The notes: generated by a model not told the origin, from the sequence alone. Shown: positions 6,827 to 15,304, numbered from the stretch's first letter. The stretch: 42,722 nucleotides of DNA from Desulfobacterales bacterium (GCA_030616475.1 JAUWXF010000016.1:1-42722), one strand, 5' to 3'. Program-made: numbers and translations.

Positions 6827-8638
6827 TTACCAGGTTTCATTCACTGAGACTTCGTGGATCATTTTGTCTTCTGAGCCGAAGTGTTCGCATAGAGTCTTGA
6901 AGATCTCAGAGCCATGCTTGATAAAATAACAACTTTCAAAGACTTTGGGGTCCGCCGTCCCCTCAGATGCCAGGTGGTTGAGCCAGTCCTGAAGGGGCTT
7001 GTAAAATTCTCCTACAAATATTTGCGGCTTGTAATGCCCAATGCCGAGTTTCTTCTTCACAAAAGTGATGGCGTTTTCAAGATTGGTCCCCACCCCGCCT
7101 TTAAAATAGATGTCTGCCTCAGTAGTTTCAGATAAGATCTCCTGTCTTTCCAGCAAGTCATTTCGGGCCAGATACGCCGCAAAATCGACATGCGGATAGA
7201 TGTCCACACCTGGAATCTTCCAGTACACGGCCCCTGATAGCATCCCCAGAGAAGCCGTGGTTTCGGATACAAACGACATAACACTTCCGGTGTTGCCGCC
7301 TGTGAGGATGCCGCAGATGCCGCCGTGGAAGTCCTTAAAGGACTTGATGCTGTCTACAATTTCTTTTTGTGTGTCGGCATCTACATCCCCTGCTGTTCCG
7401 TAAATCGCAGCAAGCTTCCTTGAGCTGAAGGCCTCATTGAATGAGGGTATGACCGAAGACCTCATAAAGAATTGCTTGTACAAGACCAGGTCCCCCTGCA
7501 AGGGGCTCTTCCAGTAAATATCGACTCCCATGTCCTGAAGTTTATTCATAAAGGCAAGGTCTTCGGCACTGAAAAAATATTCCTCCTCAGGGGCCCTTCT
7601 GAAGGTCAGGTCCCTGATGAGGCCCAGGTCAGCGGCTACAATGAGGTAAGACGCAAGGCGTTGGCTAGGGAAATCCTGAAGTATGAGAGACGTATCAGAC
7701 TGGAGCTCATGTAACAGTTGATCGTACCTTTTGTTCAGCTTGATGAATCTCTGTCCTTCAGCTTCACTGATGGCTGCGATGGTGTTTTCATCCACAGCCC
7801 GCTCTCCGTAAAGCGTCTCTAAGAGGGAGGATTGAAGGTCAATATAAAACTTTTTTTTCGCACTGTATTGCGCCTTGGCTGGTTTATAGACTTCAATGTG
7901 AACCGCCTCCTTGATGATGTCCTTTTCTCCTCCCATCATCTCAAGATATATGATCCCATTGGTGTGTTTGCTTCCTACCCTGGCATCTGTGTGTTCCGGA
8001 TCGAGAATATAAATTTCGTTTTGCTGCGTAAAAAGGGTGGTATGGGATATCACCCCGCTTCCCGCCGGCACGATGACCTGCTCCACCCTTTGCTCCGGTT
8101 GAGCAAAATAGAGATCTTCACGAGGAATCCTTTTCAGCACAGCAGCCTTCAGATAATCGGGCGTCAAGACCCTGGGATTCGGAAGATGTACAAGGGGCAT
8201 AACCGGTACAGATAGGATGCCTTCCCCCAGCACCCTGGTTCCTTTAGGAACAATGATGGTACGGTTTGAAATGAGATTGATCAACTCCTCGGCAGAGTAT
8301 TTCAGTTCAGGGTTTTTCAAATAGATCTTGCCGACTTCAAGGCCGGGTGTCATCAACTGGTCAATGGTAAGGCCTGCCGAATATTCTGGAATATAAAACC
8401 AGAATCTGGCTTCATAGGAGATCTTGTTCCCTTTCAGTTCAAAAGGACTGATCTTCTCCTGATTGATGCCAAGCCTGGCCTTTGTGCTGTGCAGGTCCGT
8501 TGTCAGGCAGTCCTGGTTGCGCAAGAAATACTGTATCTGTTCATCCTCAAGGTATGCTGAGGCCAGCGCAACGACCTCCGTGTCATTTGCACGAATGATC
8601 TTTTCAATCTTGCAGTCAGGGCTTTCGTTCAGGGACAC
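6827..8638 (-). CDS. Large protein with C-terminal LOG/SLOG-like domain
   Basis: 603 residues. The N-terminal two thirds match no family I know. Beta-rich stretches (RTIIVPKGTRVLGEG, RVEQVIVPAGSGVISH) are followed by helical ones. The C-terminal part has the two glycine motifs of the LOG (lysine-decarboxylase-like, SLOG superfamily) fold: TGGNTGSVM (446-454) and KGGVGTNLE (513-521), matching the family's GGxGTxxE. YKPQIFVGEFYKPLQDWL follows, as after that motif in LOG proteins. LOG enzymes cleave nucleoside 5'-monophosphates, and other SLOG domains bind nucleotide-derived ligands. The GTG at 8638 was chosen because GGAGG lies seven bases upstream; a GTG at 8704 would add 22 residues but has no such site. 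A promoter-like block lies at 8720-8748. Confidence 0.8.
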   Translation of the reverse strand: MSLNESPDCKIEKIIRANDTEVVALASAYLEDEQIQYFLRNQDCLTTDLHSTKARLGINQEKISPFELKGNKISYEARFWFYIPEYSAGLTIDQLMTPGLEVGKIYLKNPELKYSAEELINLISNRTIIVPKGTRVLGEGILSVPVMPLVHLPNPRVLTPDYLKAAVLKRIPREDLYFAQPEQRVEQVIVPAGSGVISHTTLFTQQNEIYILDPEHTDARVGSKHTNGIIYLEMMGGEKDIIKEAVHIEVYKPAKAQYSAKKKFYIDLQSSLLETLYGERAVDENTIAAISEAEGQRFIKLNKRYDQLLHELQSDTSLILQDFPSQRLASYLIVAADLGLIRDLTFRRAPEEEYFFSAEDLAFMNKLQDMGVDIYWKSPLQGDLVLYKQFFMRSSVIPSFNEAFSSRKLAAIYGTAGDVDADTQKEIVDSIKSFKDFHGGICGILTGGNTGSVMSFVSETTASLGMLSGAVYWKIPGVDIYPHVDFAAYLARNDLLERQEILSETTEADIYFKGGVGTNLENAITFVKKKLGIGHYKPQIFVGEFYKPLQDWLNHLASEGTADPKVFESCYFIKHGSEIFKTLCEHFGSEDKMIHEVSVNETW

Positions 8639-8719
8639 AGTAGAACCTCCAGGAAAGGCTGCACAGGGCAGACGAACCGCCCTGTGCGCTCTGTTGTCAG
8701 CCACAAAGAGTACCGTTTA

Positions 8720-8748
8720 AGATTACCGGAAATACCAAATTTTTTCAA
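8720..8748 (-). promoter_or_regulatory. Putative sigma70-type promoter for the LOG-like gene
   Basis: On the minus strand TTGAAA (8748-8743), a 17-nt spacer and TAATCT (8725-8720) form a good -35/-10 pair. The surrounding ~42 nt are nearly repeated at 9968-10009 with the same elements. The start codon at 8638 is about 75 nt from the expected transcription start. Confidence 0.55.
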
Positions 8749-8774
8749 TTAGAGCAAACAACTCCGTATGTGAT

Positions 8775-9785
8775 TTATTGAATACCCTGCATAACATCCC
8801 ATATCATTCGGCCCATGGCAATTAGCACAAGGACAGCCCCTTCAAGCCTTCCAATCTTCCATCCACTTCGCATAAAAAATACAACAATCGTGACCATGCC
8901 AACCAGTGAAATAACGGAATAAAAGGCGTGGTCATCCATTTTTCCCAGAAAAAATACGCTGCCGCATACTCCCATGATTCCCAGTTGGTTAAAGATGTCA
9001 CTTCCCACAAGATTACCAATGGCAATATCAGCCTTCCCCTTTCTGGCAGCCACCAGAGAAGTAACCATTTCAGGAACCGATGTTCCTGCTGCAACAATGG
9101 TCACACCGATAGCCCAGTCAGACAGACCTATAGATTTGGCCAATCCCTTAGCGGATCCAACAACATAATGGGACCCTATTGCAAGTATCGCGAACCCCAA
9201 TATAATCAAGAGGGAATCCCATTTCTTCGGAGCGCTCTCTTCAGCAGACACCTCCTGTGATTCATTGCTGGGTATATTTCTTTGAATAATCAATACAGCG
9301 ATGTAAATCACAAATCCCACAAGGAAAATAGCACTTTCCCAGCGGGCTAGAAAATTGTCCCTCATGAAAATCAGAAGAACAAGGGTTATTGAAAGCAAAA
9401 CCATTCCATCTCGATAGACCAAAATCCTGGATGTCTTAAGCGGCCGGAGAAAGGCAGATAATCCAAGTATAAATCCCAGATTAAACATATTACTGCCGAC
9501 CGCATTACCAATGGATATGGAAGGAGCATGCTTGGCCGCTGCCATAAATGAAATTGCTATCTCGGGCAGAGAAGTTCCCAGGGATACAAGAGTAAGTCCG
9601 ATAATGATTTCAGAGATTCCGAATTTGTTAGCGATTCTGCACGCAGAATCAATCGTAATAGTCGCGCCTTTGACCACAATATAAACAGAGGCCGCAAATA
9701 CGACCGGATAAAAAAGATAAGCATATATTGGATCGCCCAGATTCCATATATGCTTATTAACATCGAGAAATTCCAGCATATGCAT
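8775..9785 (-). CDS. Ca2+/cation antiporter of the CaCA family (YrbG-like)
   Basis: 336 residues, about ten membrane segments. The two inverted alpha repeats that build the ion pore are clear: GLTLVSLGTSLPEIAISFMA with GNAVGSNMFN in the first half, and GVTIVAAGTSVPEMVTSLVA with GNLVGSDIFN in the second. The Glu of each (S)LPE/VPE motif and the GS(N/D)xFN motifs are intact, so the protein should be active. CaCA proteins exchange Ca2+ (or other cations) for Na+ or H+ across the inner membrane. A soluble loop rich in Glu and Ser (ESQEVSAEESAPKK) lies between the halves. ATG at 9785 with AGGA eight bases upstream. Monocistronic, with its own promoter-like block at 9977-10005. Confidence 0.93.
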   Translation of the reverse strand: MHMLEFLDVNKHIWNLGDPIYAYLFYPVVFAASVYIVVKGATITIDSACRIANKFGISEIIIGLTLVSLGTSLPEIAISFMAAAKHAPSISIGNAVGSNMFNLGFILGLSAFLRPLKTSRILVYRDGMVLLSITLVLLIFMRDNFLARWESAIFLVGFVIYIAVLIIQRNIPSNESQEVSAEESAPKKWDSLLIILGFAILAIGSHYVVGSAKGLAKSIGLSDWAIGVTIVAAGTSVPEMVTSLVAARKGKADIAIGNLVGSDIFNQLGIMGVCGSVFFLGKMDDHAFYSVISLVGMVTIVVFFMRSGWKIGRLEGAVLVLIAMGRMIWDVMQGIQ

Positions 9786-9976
9786 CGTTCATATCCTAAG
9801 GCTCAAATACCGGGTTCAAACCTGCTGGCTTCTCAATTGTTTCCTGCCACTGCACAGTTATCGTAGGTTCTCACCGAGGAGTTGAAACCACACCTCTAAT
9901 GCCCACGTGGTAAAGCTTTTCTCGCATGGAACGCAGACAGCATTCGATATCGCGAAGGCACAATGAATACCGTTTT

Positions 9977-10005
9977 ACATTACCGGAAACACCAAATTTT
10001 ATCAA
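9977..10005 (-). promoter_or_regulatory. Putative sigma70-type promoter for the cation antiporter
   Basis: On the minus strand TTGATA (10005-10000), 17 nt, TAATGT (9982-9977). It is the second copy of the promoter block at 8720-8748, with the identical 17-nt spacing. The antiporter ATG is about 185 nt downstream. No gene is seen in 9786-10034. Confidence 0.5.
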
Positions 10006-10070
10006 TTAGAATTGCTGAGTAAACAAAGATTTACTTGACGGTTGTCCCTCACAGGTATTACGAATCACCT

Positions 10071-10340
10071 ATGGGTCGCAAGAAGTCTATAACAGTGATC
10101 GAATTCATCGTTAGCCATGACGGGAAAAACTGGATTGCAAGGAATGATTGGCTATCTGCTGAGGCTCCGACGTTAGAAGAGCTGGATAATAAATTGAAAA
10201 AACTGGTGAAACAGAACGGCTACCTTGAACCGGGTAAGAAGCTCGATTTGTTTATGGCCTTTGACAATTCAACGATCCCCCAGTGGATGCGTCAGTACAG
10301 CCAGCATTATTTTAACAGAATCATACGGGTGGAAAGTTAG
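10071..10340 (+). CDS. Small conserved protein of unknown function (possibly DUF5395-like)
   Basis: 89 residues from ATG at 10071. The order is a beta strand (TVIEFIVSHDGKNWIARND), a helix with TLEELDNKLKKLVKQ, and a C-terminal block PQWMRQYSQHYFNRIIRVE. The combination of a short 'HDGK.WIA' strand with 'IP.W.RQY..HYFNR' resembles what I remember of DUF5395, small archaeal and bacterial proteins of unknown role; this is recollection and not certain. An upstream TTG at 10035 would add 12 residues but neither start has a strong ribosome binding site. The stop codon abuts the hairpin at 10340-10352. It is convergent with the YeiH gene. Confidence 0.7.
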   Translation: MGRKKSITVIEFIVSHDGKNWIARNDWLSAEAPTLEELDNKLKKLVKQNGYLEPGKKLDLFMAFDNSTIPQWMRQYSQHYFNRIIRVES

Positions 10341-10374
10341 GGGCTTCGCCCCAATACTCCATCACTCCATCTGA
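10340..10374. repeat. Hairpin repeat GGGGC-TTC-GCCCC plus ATACTCCATCACTCC word
   Basis: A 5-bp stem GGGGC/GCCCC at 10340-10352 starts on the last base of the preceding stop codon, followed by AATACTCCATCACTCCAT. Related blocks are at 26517-26529 with 26663-26690, and at 37837-37877. It lies between convergent genes and might stop transcription, but no T-run is present. Confidence 0.55.
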
Positions 10375-10390
10375 AAGGTATGCGTCTCAG

Positions 10391-11845
10391 CTAAGGAGCG
10401 GTCGGTGGCACCATGCCATGATGAAATAACCATGCTAAGAAGAATCCCAGGGGTATTATTATGAACACAAGAACTGTTCCGTAAGCGGCAGCCAGCCTTC
10501 CCAGCCCTTCTTTGGCGAGTTCCCTGAAATCTGTGACTATACCTATGCTTGTGAATGTCAGCATAAAAAAGAACTTCCTCAAAGAACCTTCAATTGGTTT
10601 GATTCCAAACTTAAGGTCTTCGAATGTCATGATGTCGGCCAGTCCAAGACCCATAACGAGGAACCATGCAATGAAATATCCAAGAACAAACTTTGGAAAT
10701 CTAAACCATATCTCAGATTTTGGAACTTTCTCTCCCGGCCTTCTCTCTATGTACCAGACCCAGACTACTGCCAGTACAAATGCCCATACCCCTATGAACA
10801 TGTCTATCCAGATCTTTGTCATGATTGCCGAGGCCAATATCCAACCCTCATCCCAGTGTATGCCTTGTCCGGCAACTTTACTCCTTATAAGGTCATCAAG
10901 TATTGCACCTGCCGCAGCATCAGCCCCATCAGTCTTTACAGTCAATCCGAGGCTGGCTCCAGCAACTATTGGCTCATGTGACCAATATTTGGTGAGTACT
11001 CCCGGGAGGATTACAAGTTCTGAAAAAGCAAAGACCACTACCAGCGAGGATATCATAATAGGAACTATAGGCCTTGCTCTAATAGCTCCACCAGTGGCAA
11101 TTGCAGCTGAAACTCCACAAATTGAAATTGCTGAAGCCAGGCATGCTGCCCATTCCTTTGTCAGTTTGAAGATTTTTCTACCCACCGTGTAAGCCAAAGG
11201 CCAGAAAAGGAGATAAGCAGCTATTGTGGCACAGCAACCGGCAAGGAGCAGATGGATAGCAAAACCTGCGGCCTCAATCGCCTTCAAGCCCAATTTGGTC
11301 CCAAGGCAGACAATAGCAACTTTAATGAACCATTCCGGTTTTGCCGCCTCCTTCACGAAAGTTCTAAACCTCTTTGGAGTCAGATTTCCAATAAAGAGCC
11401 CTGCAAACAGCGCTATTATATAATAAGCCCCGCCCAAAGAAAGACCTCGTTCAATGCCATATTTCTTCCACTCCAATTCAGTTGCCGCGATATATGCATT
11501 TTGGCCAACAATGTAGAAAATCACTGTTAGCCAAAAAATTATAGTCCATGCTATAAAGTACTTTTTCACATCCCATTTCATGAATTTGGCCCCTACGCAG
11601 GTGGCCGCTGTGAAGATGATATAGGTCAGTATGAGGGATGCTACCGGACTTAATAGCCCCTTAGAAGAGGCTCTAAACGACTTTGTTATGTCTACCCACA
11701 TGGAAAACTTTACTATCCAGCCGGTTAAGTCAACCCGAGTTGCTGCTGCCAGGAGACCAAGCAAGACAAAGAAAAGGCCTATCCAAACTGCCCACCAGTC
11801 CTCTGTGCTAAACATCCCGGCATACCATCTTCTATGTTCAGCCAT
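10391..11845 (-). CDS. YeiH-family membrane protein (putative sulfate exporter family)
   Basis: 484 residues with many membrane segments. The family signature is SAISICGVSAAIATGGAIRA in the middle, matching the CGxSA(I/A) box of the YeiH/UPF0324 family. LFAGLFIGNLTPKRFRTFVK and KVAIVCLGTKLGLKA are also typical. The family is annotated as putative sulfate (or sulfonate-derived sulfite) exporters, with the substrate rarely proven. The protein is longer than the usual ~340-residue YeiH: about 110 extra N-terminal residues hold additional membrane segments (DWWAVWIGLFFVLLGLLAAA). The ATG at 11845 overlaps the TGA of the upstream 51-residue gene (TGATG) and has GGAGG before it, so the two are translationally coupled and probably work together. 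Confidence 0.88.
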   Translation of the reverse strand: MAEHRRWYAGMFSTEDWWAVWIGLFFVLLGLLAAATRVDLTGWIVKFSMWVDITKSFRASSKGLLSPVASLILTYIIFTAATCVGAKFMKWDVKKYFIAWTIIFWLTVIFYIVGQNAYIAATELEWKKYGIERGLSLGGAYYIIALFAGLFIGNLTPKRFRTFVKEAAKPEWFIKVAIVCLGTKLGLKAIEAAGFAIHLLLAGCCATIAAYLLFWPLAYTVGRKIFKLTKEWAACLASAISICGVSAAIATGGAIRARPIVPIMISSLVVVFAFSELVILPGVLTKYWSHEPIVAGASLGLTVKTDGADAAAGAILDDLIRSKVAGQGIHWDEGWILASAIMTKIWIDMFIGVWAFVLAVVWVWYIERRPGEKVPKSEIWFRFPKFVLGYFIAWFLVMGLGLADIMTFEDLKFGIKPIEGSLRKFFFMLTFTSIGIVTDFRELAKEGLGRLAAAYGTVLVFIIIPLGFFLAWLFHHGMVPPTAP

Positions 11846-12000
11846 CAGTGACCTCCCAGGAGAAACATGTGGACCAAAGTTGCCAATACAATCAGTGCTA
11901 TTATGCCTGCGATTACAGAACCTACGACCAGTTTTGTCTCTATTGGCAGCCAGGGTTCCTCGGCTTCTTGAGTAGCTTCTGCTTTATGGGCATCTTTCAT
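11845..12000 (-). CDS. Small single-pass membrane protein coupled to YeiH-type transporter
   Basis: 51 residues from ATG at 12000, with GGAGG nine bases upstream. The N-terminal half is polar and acidic (MKDAHKAEATQEAEEPWLP). It is followed by one hydrophobic segment (LVVGSVIAGIIALIVLATLVHMFLL). The stop overlaps the start of the transporter gene by one base. A small membrane protein in this position suggests an accessory subunit or stabiliser of the transporter; that is inference from coupling. A longer frame extends upstream to 12042 but lacks a ribosome binding site there. Confidence 0.75.
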   Translation of the reverse strand: MKDAHKAEATQEAEEPWLPIETKLVVGSVIAGIIALIVLATLVHMFLLGGH

Positions 12001-12142
12001 ATTCAACCACCTCCCAACCCGGACAAGCCGGAACCAAAACAAAAGAATCTTATCACGAAAGGACGAAAATACGAAAGTTAGGAGCTACAAAAAACCTTTA
12101 GCTTCAATAGCTTGTAGAAGTTTCGAGACGTATTATCAATGT

Positions 12143-12172
12143 TTAACAGTCATATTTCAAAAAAAATGTCAA
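12143..12172 (-). promoter_or_regulatory. Possible promoter for the YeiH operon
   Basis: On the minus strand a consensus TTGACA (12172-12167) is followed 17-18 nt later by CTGTTA/TGTTAA, a weak -10. The operon start codon is about 140 nt downstream. Between 12001 and 12208 nothing else is seen except a strong AAGGAGG followed by ATG GCT TAA on the minus strand (about 12185-12205), a two-codon frame. Confidence 0.3.
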
Positions 12173-12208
12173 TAAAATTCTCATTAAGCCATTGAGTTAC
12201 ACCTCCTT

Positions 12209-13321
12209 TTATGCCCCAAGCCTTTTATAACATTTTACGCAGCATTGAGGCATTTCCGGCCGAGTTTGCTCAGGTTTTCTTGCTGTCTCAGGATCAAAGA
12301 GATCTCTGAATCTGGCGTATTCCTTCTTGTTCCAGATCCGGGTCAAGGTTTCGTTCCGAATGTTGCCAAAGGACATTCCTCTCAGCGAAAGGGATTGATC
12401 TTTGAAGATGTAACAGGGAGGCTTACCGTTACTCACACTAACCCTCTCCCCCACGGGGGAGAGGGCAGGGGTGAGGGGGGAAAGAACCGGATTGGTAAAA
12501 ACGCACGGGACGACTTCGCCTTCAACATTGATGACGCACGCCCGGTGGACATTTTCACGGCAGCCGACAGAGCCATCGTCAAGACCAGGGCCATGATAGT
12601 CAAAGATGATGCTCTCACGGGCTGCTCTGTGCATGATCTCACTTAGTGTGTTGCGGTAATAGTCCGTACTCTCTGTATTGTTGAAGATCGCTTCTGTGGA
12701 AAGTTTCGGATCAACAATCAAAGTCTGGTTGCTGGCCACGATCTGTTTCGCTCCCACCCTTTTTGCAAGGGGAAGAATCTCTTTGAGTTCATCAAAATTG
12801 GACTTGAGCATCAGATAGGCTATATGCAGCGCTGGGTTCTGGGTCTTCTTTTCAGCCTTGAACCTGCGAAATCGTTCAAGATGGGAAATCACCTTGTCAA
12901 AATCGGTCCCTTTGCGTATCCGGTTGTGAGTTCCCGCGGTGGTGCCGGCAAGGCTGATGCCCATGATGTCCAACTGCAAGTCAACCAAAGTCCGGATCGT
13001 ATCTTCAGTAAGAAGCATGCCGTTTGTGGTAAACCCGACGCGTTTTCCTCGATCCTTGCAAATTCGGACCATCTCAAAAAACTCCTTGTGAAGAAGGGGT
13101 TCTCCCCACCCCTGTAGGTAAACCAAGTCCGTATGTCTGAGAAAGGGGATGAATTCACAAAATAGCTCCATTGGCATGTGTCTGTTTGCCCAATGGTGCC
13201 TCATGAGGGTATGAGGACAATAAACACAGGATCCGTTGCAGTAGGTCGTTACCTCAACCTGAACCCAGTCCAGGGTTGGGCTGCCGATCTTGTCCAGTTG
13301 TCTTTTGACCCATTCAAACAT
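12209..13321 (-). CDS. Radical SAM/SPASM-domain protein
   Basis: 370 residues from ATG at 13321 (CGGGG upstream). The radical SAM cluster motif is CNGSCVYC (CxxxCxxC) within VEVTTYCNGSCVYCPHT. YLQGWGEPLLHKEFFEMV (the GGE-like motif) and FTTNGMLLTED follow. The C-terminal part has a SPASM-like Cys set: GCRENVHRACVINVEGEVVPC and PQCCVKCYKRLG. The family catalyses S-adenosylmethionine-dependent radical chemistry, often peptide or cofactor modification; the substrate here is unknown. Odd feature: a palindromic repeat is inserted in frame between the SPASM Cys residues (NPVLSPLTPALSPVGERV). The frame open further upstream to 13549 is repeat sequence and is excluded. Confidence 0.87.
   Translation of the reverse strand: MFEWVKRQLDKIGSPTLDWVQVEVTTYCNGSCVYCPHTLMRHHWANRHMPMELFCEFIPFLRHTDLVYLQGWGEPLLHKEFFEMVRICKDRGKRVGFTTNGMLLTEDTIRTLVDLQLDIMGISLAGTTAGTHNRIRKGTDFDKVISHLERFRRFKAEKKTQNPALHIAYLMLKSNFDELKEILPLAKRVGAKQIVASNQTLIVDPKLSTEAIFNNTESTDYYRNTLSEIMHRAARESIIFDYHGPGLDDGSVGCRENVHRACVINVEGEVVPCVFTNPVLSPLTPALSPVGERVSVSNGKPPCYIFKDQSLSLRGMSFGNIRNETLTRIWNKKEYARFRDLFDPETARKPEQTRPEMPQCCVKCYKRLGA
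12441..12471. repeat. REP-like palindrome inside the radical SAM gene
   Basis: CCCTCTCCC-CCAC-GGGGGAGAGGG is a near-perfect palindrome, with ACTAA before it and GCAGGGGTGAGGGG after. It resembles the CCCTCACCCT-type dispersed elements known in many genomes. In the minus-strand frame it reads LSPLTPALSPVGER without a stop. Confidence 0.7.
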
Positions 13322-13414
13322 GTTAACCCCGACCCTCGCCCCATGGTAACGCCATATACGGAGCTGACCAATTATACGGACGAACTCATTTGGCCAAACT
13401 CTTTTTCCATAAAT

Positions 13415-13770
13415 CCGAAATTCGAATACCCGCCTGCCAACGCCTGAGACAGCATTCAGCTTATGTGCCGGCACCCGCCTGCCAGCGCCACATACAGCGG
13501 GCAGGTCAAATGCTAGCATCTCTGGCAATGGCGGGCAGGTCTCTGGCAATGGCGGGCAGGTCGAAATCCCTGGCCCAGACCTGGACTACATGGGCACCAA
13601 AATCATCTGGGCATGTCGCGCCAGGGCAGGCCGAAACAATATCAAATGACAAAAATGCAAAATTCAAAACAATACTAAGTTCAAGATTATTGGTGGCAAC
13701 AGCCTATGTTTTGAGCATTTGAGCATTTGAATTTCGAATTTGTTTCGAATTTCGTGCTTCGTGCTTCGAA
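13415..13770. repeat. Composite repeat block upstream of the cytochrome gene
   Basis: 13418-13566 is a near copy of 6376-6523, including two GGCAATGGCGGGCAGGT (13524-13540, 13545-13561). It is followed by CCTGGCCCAGACCTGG (13569), CGCGCCAGGGCAGGCC (13617) and an AT-rich arm that ends in TTTGAATTTCGAATTTG and TTTCGAATTTCGTGCTTCG. No gene is seen between 13322 and 13894. Confidence 0.75.
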
Positions 13771-13894
13771 TTTTTTCTGCATGTCTGTCCGGACTATGGA
13801 TTCCAAAAACCCATATGGATGAATGAATTAGCACCTACTTTGACCGAGCCCCTACCCCTTGACATCCTTGCCTGCCTGTAATAGTTTCCGGCCC

Positions 13895-15304
13895 ATGAAG
13901 AGGTTATTGAAGAAGAAAGGCCGAAGAGTCGGCCTAATAGCGGTCTTTGCTATTGCGGCCTTCCTTGGTCCCGCCCGCGGGTATGCCAAAGCCGAAGCTG
14001 CCGAAGGCAAGAGTGAATGTATCGCCTGTCATACTGACGTAAAAAATCTAGTTAGCCTGATCTCGGAGATCGAAAAGATCAGGCCAGAGCTAGGCAAATC
14101 CGCGCAGGCCCCTGGCGAAGGTTGAGCGGGGCCTCCGTCTCCGTTGGAGCCGTATGAAAAGATTTATGTCAAGCCTTCCTTCCTGAAGACCGGCCACGGG
14201 CAAATAGCATGCGAGACCTGTCACAACGGCGACCCCAAAGACCCTAACTGGAAGACTGCCCATAGGGGAATCGTGAGAGACCCTACCTTCCCTGACGCCG
14301 ACAAGGTCTGCGGGGAATGCCACGAAAATATCGCGTTCACAGCCAGGAACAGCCTGCACTACACCTTAGCCCCCTTTGACAGGGTTATTAAGGCCCGGGC
14401 CAACAAAAAGGCCAAAGGAGTTCTTGAAAAGGTCTGCCAGGCAAAAGAAAAGCATTGCACCGCCTGTCATGCAAGCTGCGGCCAGTGCCATGTCAGCCGT
14501 CCGGATTACGTACAAGGCGGCTTTCTGGCCGGACATCTTTTTGAGAAAACACCATGTATGCACACGACCTGCGGGAGCTGCCACAACGGCCGGGTCTATA
14601 GTGAGTTTACCGGTGCAAATGACGGCTATCCCGCAGATGTTCATTACAACAAAGAGGAAATGACTTGCATGAACTGCCACACGGGAAAAGAGATACATTC
14701 TGATGCTACAGGCGTGGCTACCCGATTTAGTCTTCCTGAACGGCCGAGGTGCGAGAGGTGCCACCCGGATGTAGTATCTAAAAAGCCCAAGACCAACTCA
14801 CATACGATTCACAGGGACAAGGTCGCCTGTCAGGTTTGCCATGCGGTGGCCAACAAAAACTGCTTTAATTGCCACGTTGGGACCGATAAGGACGGCCTTG
14901 CTTGTTCCAAGTCCGGCGAAACGAGAATGGTATTTAAAATAGGCCTCAATCCCAACAAGACAAAGGACAGGCCGTATAACTATGTGGTTTTGCGTCACCC
15001 ACCGGCCGATCCGGGGCTGTTTGATTTTTACGTAAAGGACGGGCTGAGTGATTTTGACAAACTTCCCACCTGGAAGTTGGATACACCTCACAACATTCAA
15101 CGAATAACCCCGCAGAACAAGACCTGCAACAACTGTCACGGCAATGCCTCACTTTTCCTCCAGAAAAAGGACGTGACCGATTGGGAGCAGAAGGCGAACG
15201 CCGGGGTAGTCGTCCCCAAGGCTAAGATCCCCAAGCCCATCATTCCCAAACCCGCCATCAGACCTGACGATCCGTTAAAATCCCCCCCATCCCCCCTTTA
15301 CTAA
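13895..15304 (+). CDS. Periplasmic 11-haem c-type cytochrome with an in-frame TGA at codon 77
   Basis: A Sec signal peptide (MKRLLKKKGRRVGLIAVFAI, then AAFLGPARGYA) is followed by 11 CxxCH sites: CIACH (42-46), CETCH, CGECH, CTACH, CGQCH, CGSCH, CMNCH, CERCH, CQVCH, CFNCH and CNNCH. Such proteins carry electrons in the periplasm or to the outer surface. The frame has one TGA (14123-14125) after GEG. The same frame continues at once as AGPPSPLEPYEK, with ten of the haem sites after it. No frameshift is needed, and no ribosome binding site or ATG restarts translation. So TGA is either read as selenocysteine or is a nonsense mutation. A weak hairpin (14136-14152) with a GTT loop lies 18-20 nt after the TGA, where bacterial SECIS loops sit. 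The last residues (KSPPSPLY) come from a dispersed C-rich repeat. Confidence 0.8.

Noticed and set aside
12185-12205. AAGGAGG then ATG GCT TAA on the minus strand as a leader peptide
   Set aside because: A two-codon frame with no visible attenuator; kept only as a note in the region description.
13322-13549. N-terminal extension of the radical SAM protein
   Set aside because: The extra codons lie in the composite repeat block (13415 onward) or the stretch before it, and the ATG at 13321 precedes the conserved part.
13859-13884. TTGACA ... TAATAG as a promoter for the cytochrome
   Set aside because: The spacer is only 14 nt and the -10 would lie about 10 nt from the start codon.
14144-15304. 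Cytochrome gene starting at TTG 14144 as a separate gene
   Set aside because: There is no ribosome binding site and no signal peptide, which a c-type cytochrome needs; the frame is continuous with the upstream part except for the TGA.
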